Origin: Piscirickettsiaceae bacterium
GTDB lineage: Bacteria; Pseudomonadota; Gammaproteobacteria; Methylococcales; Cycloclasticaceae
NCBI GenBank assembly: GCA_002401365.1
Contig: NVSW01000006.1
Location: 1 to 29,452 of the forward strand
Direction of reading: 5' to 3'
DNA length: 29,452 nucleotides
The notes below the pieces were generated by a model. It saw only the letters and a program-made list of their open reading frames with translations. It did not search any database and was not told the origin of the DNA. The translations under genes were made by a program, and so were the position numbers. Every line of letters starts with the position of its first letter. Within the stretch, counting starts at the first letter, position 1. Below are positions 23,415 through 29,452 of this stretch, piece after piece.

Positions 23415-26201
23415 ATGTTTGGTATTAAAGGCGTGGCTCAAAGCAGTAAATTGGCCTATCGAATTTTCATATTATTTGTATTGTCTGCGCTAGTTCCCAT
23501 TGGAGTGTTGGCAGCGTTTTCACTACAGCAACTGACGTCTCAACAGGTAGAAAGTGTTGAAAAAGAGCTGCGTCAAAAAGCAAAGAATTATGGCCTTTTC
23601 TTGAATGACCGGCTTCTTTTGCTTGATGAGAAGCTGTTGATGGAGGTGGAAAGGCTTAATTTTAAAAACAAAAACAGCCAATTCAAGCCAAGTTTAGAGG
23701 GGTTTTCTAGCCTAGCCGTTTTTACATTAAAAACTACCACGACTCAAGGCATGCCAATTGCCAATACCCTCAGCACTTCAGATAAAGATAGCTTAATGGC
23801 AGGTAATCCTGTGCTATTAGTTCTACAGGAGGCGACGGGATACCACTCAATTTATTTACTGCGAAATATTGTAAATACCACAAAAGTGGTGGCGGCGAAA
23901 ATAGCAAACAAATATTTCTGGGGTGACATTGAGACATTTGATTTATCAAATCAAATCTGCGTATATGGCAGGGATAATAAAGCTGTTTTTTGCACAGGAA
24001 ATGAACGACGTCAACAATTAGATAATATAAAAAAGGTGTGGGAAAAGGTATCAACTGGTGTTATCAAAAGTGATGGCGAAGGTATATATGTTTCGTATTG
24101 GCGGCTTTTTACCCAGGCAAATTTTAACTATTCTAGTCTATTGGTGACGGTGTCAGTAAAACTTTCAGACGTTACTACGCCGGTAGCTGAATTAACAAAT
24201 ATTTTTATTATTGTGTGCTTTTTGGTATTAGTGATTATTACGCTATTGACCACAATACAAATTCGCCGTTACTTTTACCCACTAGAGGAGTTGATGAAAG
24301 GTATTAGGCGGGTATCAAATAATGATTTTAAAACGCCTGTGTTGGTGGACACACAAGATGAGTTTAATCATTTAGCAGACGCGTTTAATTCAATGTCTAC
24401 TAAGGTATCTAATCAAATTGATTTTTTATCTGCAATTGCGACGATTGACCAACATATTCTTGCCAATAGACCTATCAAAGAATTGTTGTTTAAGATTGTT
24501 GGCAAATTAAAAAGTACCATTAATTTTGTTAATGTTGGTTTAGTTGTGATGGACGAAGGCAGTAAAGAAAAAGGGGTGCTATATTGCGAGACTTCTTATG
24601 ACGCTTCTGTAGAAATATTGCCTGATTTTGCAAATACTTTACAAGTAAATAACCGCGGTCTTGAAATAAAACATACAGACCTACCAAGTTTTCTTTTTGC
24701 ACTAAAGAACAAGCAGGCATTGATTTTTGTGGTTACCCCTGTGCTGGCCTATAATCGTCTAGAAGCTATGTTGGTATTTAGTTTTGCTAGTGAGGCTCAG
24801 GCTAAAACGGTTAACAAGCAGTTAGTCGAATTGGGGGACCGTTTTACAATCGCTTTTGAGAAATTCGCATGGGATAAAAAATTATACAAGCAAGCGCACT
24901 ATGACCCTTTAACGGGGCTGCCAAATAGGCAATTACTTAATGATAGGTTAGAGCAAGCGATAATTCAGGCTTCGCGAGATAAATTGTATTTCTCATTAAT
25001 GTTTCTTGATTTGGACCGTTTTAAAGTAATCAATGACTCATTGGGACATTCATCGGGCGATGAGCTTTTAACACTTGTTGCCAAAAGGCTTGTAAATGTT
25101 CTACGTGAGGGCGATACCATTGCACGGCAAGGTGGTGATGAGTTCATTATTTTACTGAGCGGGTCTTTATTATCTGATGAGGTTATGCAACGAGCGAGTC
25201 ATGTGGCGAATAAAATTCTACTAGCCATTACTGAGCCTTATCAAATACAGGAACAGGCAGTTCACATTTCAGCCAGTATAGGCGTTGTTTTATACCCAAT
25301 TGATGGTGGCGATGGGGAAACCTTGGTTAAGCACGCCGATGCAGCAATGTATCATGCGAAGTCGCTAGGGAAAAATAATTTTCAACTGTACTCTAGCGAA
25401 TTAAATAGCTTGTCTATTGAGAGCCTAAAGCTTGAATCTGAATTACATGGAGCTCTTGCATTAAATCAATTTGAGCTTTATTACCAACCAAAAGTGGATG
25501 CTAAAACAGGGGGTATTTTAGGCGCTGAAGCACTGATTCGCTGGAATCATCCAGTGGACGGAATTGTATCACCCTTCAGATTTATTCCTCTAGCAGAAGA
25601 AACAGGGCTGATTAATAAAATTGGTGAATGGACGATTCAAGAGGCTTGCCGGCAAATGAAACAATGGCAAGATGAAGAGCTTAATCGAATTATTGTTAGC
25701 GTTAATCTTTCAGTCAAACAGTTTCAACAGAAAGACATTGTTGGAATTGTATCAACTGCATTGTCAAGCAATCGGCTTGAGCCAAGTTTTCTTGATTTGG
25801 AGATACTTGAAGGTACCGCGATGGAAGATATGGCAAAGACAGTTCAAATCCTTGAAGAATTCAAATCCTTAGGAGTGAAAATTAGCATTGATGATTATGG
25901 TACGGGGTTCTCAACATTGAGTTATATTAAGGAGTTTCCCATTGATAACCTTAAAATTGACATGTCTTTTATTCGCAATATTGTCAATGATAAAGGAGAT
26001 CAGGCGATTGTTGCATCGACAATATTATTAGCTGAAAAACTAGGCTTGAACGTGGTTGCTGAAGGGGTTGAAGATGAGCATCAATTGGCAATATTACAAG
26101 AGATGGGGTGTAATGAAATACAGGGTTATTATTATAGCCCACCAGTTCCTGCTGAAAAATTTGCAAAGTTCCTAAAAGATGGTTTTACGGAAAAGCTTTA
26201 A
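23415..26201 (+). CDS. HAMP-GAF-like-GGDEF-EAL bifunctional c-di-GMP enzyme
   Basis: The 928-aa inner-membrane protein has helices at about 15-36 and 261-283 enclosing a periplasmic sensor region. A HAMP domain (about 284-335) and a GAF-like region (about 345-485) follow. Then comes a GGDEF domain with GGDEF (573-577) and inhibitory site REGD (564-567), and an EAL domain with EALIRW (705-710), LEILEGTAMED, DDYGTGFSTLSYIK and KIDMSF. Catalytic residues of both domains look intact. It is probably the last gene of the exporter-pseudopilin operon, suggesting that the periplasmic sensor couples c-di-GMP level to the export machinery. Confidence 0.94.
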   Translation: MFGIKGVAQSSKLAYRIFILFVLSALVPIGVLAAFSLQQLTSQQVESVEKELRQKAKNYGLFLNDRLLLLDEKLLMEVERLNFKNKNSQFKPSLEGFSSLAVFTLKTTTTQGMPIANTLSTSDKDSLMAGNPVLLVLQEATGYHSIYLLRNIVNTTKVVAAKIANKYFWGDIETFDLSNQICVYGRDNKAVFCTGNERRQQLDNIKKVWEKVSTGVIKSDGEGIYVSYWRLFTQANFNYSSLLVTVSVKLSDVTTPVAELTNIFIIVCFLVLVIITLLTTIQIRRYFYPLEELMKGIRRVSNNDFKTPVLVDTQDEFNHLADAFNSMSTKVSNQIDFLSAIATIDQHILANRPIKELLFKIVGKLKSTINFVNVGLVVMDEGSKEKGVLYCETSYDASVEILPDFANTLQVNNRGLEIKHTDLPSFLFALKNKQALIFVVTPVLAYNRLEAMLVFSFASEAQAKTVNKQLVELGDRFTIAFEKFAWDKKLYKQAHYDPLTGLPNRQLLNDRLEQAIIQASRDKLYFSLMFLDLDRFKVINDSLGHSSGDELLTLVAKRLVNVLREGDTIARQGGDEFIILLSGSLLSDEVMQRASHVANKILLAITEPYQIQEQAVHISASIGVVLYPIDGGDGETLVKHADAAMYHAKSLGKNNFQLYSSELNSLSIESLKLESELHGALALNQFELYYQPKVDAKTGGILGAEALIRWNHPVDGIVSPFRFIPLAEETGLINKIGEWTIQEACRQMKQWQDEELNRIIVSVNLSVKQFQQKDIVGIVSTALSSNRLEPSFLDLEILEGTAMEDMAKTVQILEEFKSLGVKISIDDYGTGFSTLSYIKEFPIDNLKIDMSFIRNIVNDKGDQAIVASTILLAEKLGLNVVAEGVEDEHQLAILQEMGCNEIQGYYYSPPVPAEKFAKFLKDGFTEKL

Positions 26202-26294
26202 AATTAAGAAAGAAATTTACAACTCAGTAGATTACGTATTAAGCAATGTTAAATACGGTGTTAATCACAAGTTTTCCAACGGTAAATTCGGGGG

Positions 26295-26329
26295 ATGTTG
26301 TTCATCATGATTATCAACATTGATATTTT
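26295..26329 (+). terminator. Possible terminator after the c-di-GMP enzyme gene
   Basis: ATGTTG (26295-26300) pairs with CAACAT (26315-26320), followed by TGATATTTTTTT. The stem is short and AT-rich and overlaps the stop codon of the convergent MFS gene. Confidence 0.35.
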
Positions 26330-27483
26330 TTTAACGGGCGAATTAATAAAATAATCAATAAAGCAAACGTGACGAGCAGAGGGTGTAGATTACCCCACTG
26401 TTGTTGTTCGCCAATTAAATAGCCAGCAAGCGGCGGGGATAGCAGAATCCCCAAACCTTGCCCAGTAATAATGATGCCCATTACTCGGCCAATATCAATG
26501 GGCTTGGCAGCCATACGTGGTGCTTGGGCAAAAATGGCGGTAGGAATCATCCCCAGAAAAACTCCAAAGATACCCAGTAACAGCAGGCCAAACCCACTTG
26601 TATAGTCAAGGTGAAATAATAGGCTAATGATGATAGTTAATAAAGCAGCAGGGGTGGCCATTAATTGAGAGGGTGAAAAACCTCGGTGAATTAGATAGCC
26701 GCTTATTAAGTTACCTGGAATGATGCACATCGGCAAAATACTCGTGATGAAAATAGCATCACTACTGCTTAAACCATAATGACTGACCAAATAGGCGGGG
26801 AGGAAGGTAATAAAGCTGAAAAAAATACCAGTAAAACTCATAAAAATGAGTGCAAGAGTAATGGAACCCGTCTTAATAAACGTTGTTGGCTGTTGGTTTT
26901 TCTGAGTTGCTGTTTGAAGCGTTAAGGTTGGAATTTTATTGCTCAATAAAATGAGTGGCAAAGCAACGATGGCCGAAGATGCCCATAGCCAATGCCAACT
27001 TGAGTAGGCCAATATTGCTGGCGATAGTAAAAATACTAGGACGCTTCCTACTGGCATCCATAATGCCCAAACGCCCATAGATAAGCCCATATCGCTAGGT
27101 TTTGACAGGTGAGAAATAAGTGTGGGAGCGGAAACAGAAATAAAAATAATGCCAATACCTTCAATAATGCGGCTGGCGAGAAGTTGGCTGGAGGACTCTA
27201 TTACTAAGCCAAATGATGAGGCGATGAAAATCAATGCAAGGGCGACTTGCAGTACCTTTTTAGGGCCAACCCGACGTGATAATGAACCAGCAAAAACACC
27301 TAATAACACGGTGGCGACTGCAACCGAGGACATTATCCAGCCAATGTGTACAACGGTTAATTGTAGTTCTTGTTTCATAGCGAGCAGAGCGGGGCTGGCT
27401 TTGGTAACAGCTATGGCAGCGACTACACCCGTCAAAAAGCTTAGCCAAATACCGGTCCACTGGGTTGTTGATGGCGGCTTCAT
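26314..27483 (-). CDS. MFS transporter, 12 transmembrane helices
   Basis: From the ATG at 27483 the protein has 389 aa and 12 predicted helices. The loop SRRVGPKKVLQVALAL between helices 2 and 3 matches the MFS motif A region. It resembles drug- or anion-type antiporters, but the substrate cannot be told. The start at 27483 overlaps the AEC permease stop (ATGA); the longer frame upstream to 27561 runs inside that gene and is not needed. The two genes are thus translationally coupled. Confidence 0.88.
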   Translation of the reverse strand: MKPPSTTQWTGIWLSFLTGVVAAIAVTKASPALLAMKQELQLTVVHIGWIMSSVAVATVLLGVFAGSLSRRVGPKKVLQVALALIFIASSFGLVIESSSQLLASRIIEGIGIIFISVSAPTLISHLSKPSDMGLSMGVWALWMPVGSVLVFLLSPAILAYSSWHWLWASSAIVALPLILLSNKIPTLTLQTATQKNQQPTTFIKTGSITLALIFMSFTGIFFSFITFLPAYLVSHYGLSSSDAIFITSILPMCIIPGNLISGYLIHRGFSPSQLMATPAALLTIIISLLFHLDYTSGFGLLLLGIFGVFLGMIPTAIFAQAPRMAAKPIDIGRVMGIIITGQGLGILLSPPLAGYLIGEQQQWGNLHPLLVTFALLIILLIRPLKKYQC

Positions 27484-28406
27484 AAAAATAAAACTAATAA
27501 GGTTGTTAAATTGGGCGCGAGAAATATGTAACTTACCGTTCCTAGCGTTAGTGCTGTACAAAACAAGGCCGAATCTAACTTAAAGCGCTCGGCTAGGGCA
27601 ATACCGACGATTACCGCAGGAGCCGCTGCTGTTATTGCTGTAACCATTTGGATATCACCTTCTAAGCCGATAGGTGTAGAGCTGGTTATCGCAATCATGG
27701 GGCTGATTAATAACTTAATCAATAATGCTGGGATGGACAATAATACATAATGGAGGCTGCTTATTTTAAAATTAACACCCACCATCAGTAACAATAACGG
27801 AATAGCCGTTAGCCCAACCATTTTTAAGGCCTGGATAATAGTGTCGTGAGGGACCCATTGGAAATAGCGTAAAGATAATGCAATTACAATTGCCCATACC
27901 GGGGGCATCAGTAATAGTTCACGGCCTAGATGTCCACCAGCTACGCGGGTGCCATAGTGTGCAGCAACTAGAACCGCAATAATCCATACAAACGGCACGG
28001 TTGCTAGTAGGTCATAGATCAGTGGAATACTGGTCATTTGTTCGTTATAAAGTGCCTCAATAGTAGGTACAGCAATACCCATTCCATTACCAAAACTGGC
28101 GGCTAAAATTAATGCACCTGCTTGAGCGCGATTAATGTGTTGGCTACGAATGAGTAATGAAAAAATGATGATGCTCAGCCCTAAGCTGAGGCTGATAGTG
28201 ACGATACCAACAAAAGGAACCTGATATAGCTCTTGTTGTAGAGGTGTGGTGAGCATGATATATAAAATCAATGCTGGCGCCATCAGGTTAACGACTAATG
28301 CACTAAGCGTGCTTCTTAGTTGCTGGGTACTAACACCGCCTGGCTCAAAGCGTTGCCAAAGCACTCCAGCAGATAAAACTAATACCATAGGGATTAAATT
28401 AGACAT
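27480..28406 (-). CDS. AEC family (auxin efflux carrier-like) permease
   Basis: The 308-aa protein has about ten membrane helices in two inverted halves, with NLMAPALILYIML and ASFGNGMGIAVPTIEALY, the asparagine/proline-broken helices of the AEC family (Mem_trans). Relatives carry malate, malonate or other small anions; the substrate here is unknown. It starts 6 bases after the end of the MFS_3 remnant and overlaps the downstream MFS gene by 4 bases. Confidence 0.88.
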   Translation of the reverse strand: MSNLIPMVLVLSAGVLWQRFEPGGVSTQQLRSTLSALVVNLMAPALILYIMLTTPLQQELYQVPFVGIVTISLSLGLSIIIFSLLIRSQHINRAQAGALILAASFGNGMGIAVPTIEALYNEQMTSIPLIYDLLATVPFVWIIAVLVAAHYGTRVAGGHLGRELLLMPPVWAIVIALSLRYFQWVPHDTIIQALKMVGLTAIPLLLLMVGVNFKISSLHYVLLSIPALLIKLLISPMIAITSSTPIGLEGDIQMVTAITAAAPAVIVGIALAERFKLDSALFCTALTLGTVSYIFLAPNLTTLLVLFL

Positions 28407-28412
28407 ATTACG

Positions 28413-28871
28413 TTATGCTTTACCAGCGATTTGAATTGAAATGGAGGGTGGGTTCGCGCCGCTATGCAACGCCCATATTTGGTCACGTATGTTCAACTCC
28501 GTGGCGGTGGTTCGTTGCCGTTGCCTTAATACTTCAAGCCAGGACTCAGACATGTACATTTCAGAAAATAAATGATGATCATTTGCATCGTGAAAAACCT
28601 GCCAAAAGTAAGCACCATTTCTTTTACGAATAACGCCCATTTTATTTATTAGGCTCAAAAACTCGTCAACATTCTCTTTAGCAATACGGTATTGAATAGT
28701 CACCATCACCGGGCCTTTATCGGCTTCAACTGAATCTTCTGGAATTGTCATCGGCCATTGGGTAGACGTGCTAACGTCCACGGTATCATTCGCTATAGCA
28801 AACCGTTGGCTTAACAACAACGATAGCAGTAACCCACACGCAGCAGCACCTAAAGCAACACTAGTATTGTA
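28413..28871 (-). pseudogene. C-terminal remnant of an MFS_3 (EntS-like) exporter
   Basis: The reading frame begins within a last membrane helix (TSVALGAAACGLLLSLLLSQRF). It continues with GPVMVTIQYRI, GAYFWQVF, MSESWLEVLRQRQRTT and a short tail, the ferredoxin-like cytoplasmic C-terminal domain of MFS_3 exporters. About 400 N-terminal residues, including 11 helices, are missing; upstream of 28871 the sequence is UvrA-like in another frame. Only TTG codons near 28820 could start it. Translation coupled to the truncated uvrA-like gene is possible, but transport is not. Confidence 0.82.
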
Positions 28872-28875
28872 ACTA

Positions 28876-29452
28876 TCAGCAGTCTGCTGCTTCGAGCATC
28901 AACAGGTGGTGGTCGATGGCAATGACGGTGTGTCCCTGTTCGACCAGGCGTCTGAAGCAGGAGATTAAAGTTGCAACATCTTCCGGGTGCAGGCCTGCGG
29001 TTGGTTCATCGAACAAGTAGAGTTTACTTTTGCCGGAAGATTCACTCAAAAATGAGGCCAGCTTGAGTCGCTGAGCTTCTCCGCCGGAAAGTGTTGCCAG
29101 GGATTGCCCTGTCGAAAGATAGCCTAATCCAACTTCGCGTAGCATCTGCAATCGTCTTTGCAGGCTTTGATGATTGTGAAAGAAACTGAACGCTTCATCG
29201 ATGCTCATGCTAAGTACGTCGTGGATGTTGCGACCACGATATTTGACAGCTAGAGTTTCCTGGTTGAATCGTTTCCCTTTGCATTCCGGGCAGATAATTG
29301 CCTGGTTGGCAAGAAAGTGCATGTCGATTTCAATCACCCCAGTGCCCGAACAATGTGTGCATCTCCCGCCAGCTGAACTGTTAAAACTGAAGCGGGCAGG
29401 TTCGAACCCGAGGGTTTGTGCATCGACAGTGTAAGCAAACAGTTTCCGAATT
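28876..29452 (-). CDS. UvrA-like excinuclease ATPase, truncated at its 3' end and cut by the window edge
   Basis: The frame is open to the right edge of the window. It contains the C-terminal zinc finger of UvrA (GRCTHCSGTG ... CPECKGKRF), signature LSGGEAQRLKLA and Walker B LYLFDEPTAGLH, then VIAIDHHLLMLEAADC and a stop. UvrA normally continues for some 50-70 residues (IIDLGP...), so the 3' end is missing. IDHH instead of the usual IEHN suggests a UvrA paralogue rather than the main repair protein. The stop lies at the junction with the MFS_3 remnant. Base composition looks more GC-rich than its neighbours. The in-frame ATG at 29337 is internal, not the start. Confidence 0.85.
   Translation of the reverse strand, partial: IRKLFAYTVDAQTLGFEPARFSFNSSAGGRCTHCSGTGVIEIDMHFLANQAIICPECKGKRFNQETLAVKYRGRNIHDVLSMSIDEAFSFFHNHQSLQRRLQMLREVGLGYLSTGQSLATLSGGEAQRLKLASFLSESSGKSKLYLFDEPTAGLHPEDVATLISCFRRLVEQGHTVIAIDHHLLMLEAADC

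Noticed and set aside
27122..27583. 153-aa open frame antisense to the MFS gene
   Set aside because: It lies opposite a clear membrane transporter; long antisense frames are common there, and its sequence shows no fold or family.

Overview
The window looks like chromosome from an AT-rich gammaproteobacterium, probably marine or aquatic. This rests on gene content (exosortase/PEP-CTERM surface proteins, several c-di-GMP enzymes, a P4-type integrase in a tRNA) and low apparent GC; the genus is not resolved. It divides into an integrated island (53-9842) and ordinary chromosome (9843-29452), which itself shows some decayed and rearranged genes.

Island. A tRNA with anticodon CAU (23-99) is intact at the left end. 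Its 3' 47 bases (53-99) recur exactly at 9796-9842, so these are attL and attR of a 9.8 kb element. Inside each end lies an imperfect direct repeat with two TGTAGAC boxes 11 bp apart, the expected look of integrase arm sites. The right half is a leftward backbone of overlapping genes: tyrosine integrase, a small membrane protein, an unknown 251-aa protein, then, after a promoter region with phased TTGAA repeats, an AlpA-like regulator, an 89-aa protein and a P2 gpA-like HUH replication endonuclease. No capsid, tail, packaging or conjugation genes are present, so it resembles a phage-satellite or self-replicating integrative element.

Island cargo. The left half (471-4952) reads as two integron gene cassettes without an integron integrase. 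Cassette 1 carries a SIR2-like/DUF4917 gene. Cassette 2 carries a two-gene BcgI-like type IIB restriction-modification system (a nuclease-methyltransferase subunit and a two-domain specificity subunit). Each ends in an attC-like fold, and the start of cassette 1 is exactly complementary to the R'' box of its own attC. A cassette array (CALIN) of defence-type cargo nested in a tRNA-integrated replicating island is the most notable feature. The specificity gene starts with TTG in the loop of a 12-bp hairpin.

Chromosome. Next come a glutathione S-transferase, a truncated and frameshifted MetE-like pseudogene, and a MAPEG membrane protein. Then comes a PEP-CTERM locus: a 933-aa PrsT-like TPR protein convergent with an XDP1-like surface protein that has a candidate sigma-54 promoter. 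A MHYT-PAS-GGDEF-EAL protein follows. A six-gene rightward operon (18665-26201) joins a MacAB-like ABC exporter (adaptor, ATPase, two permeases) to a GspG-like pseudopilin and a HAMP-GGDEF-EAL protein. The right end is leftward: an AEC permease translationally coupled to an MFS transporter, preceded by a C-terminal remnant of an MFS_3-type exporter that abuts a 3'-truncated UvrA-like gene, which suggests a deletion junction near 28875.
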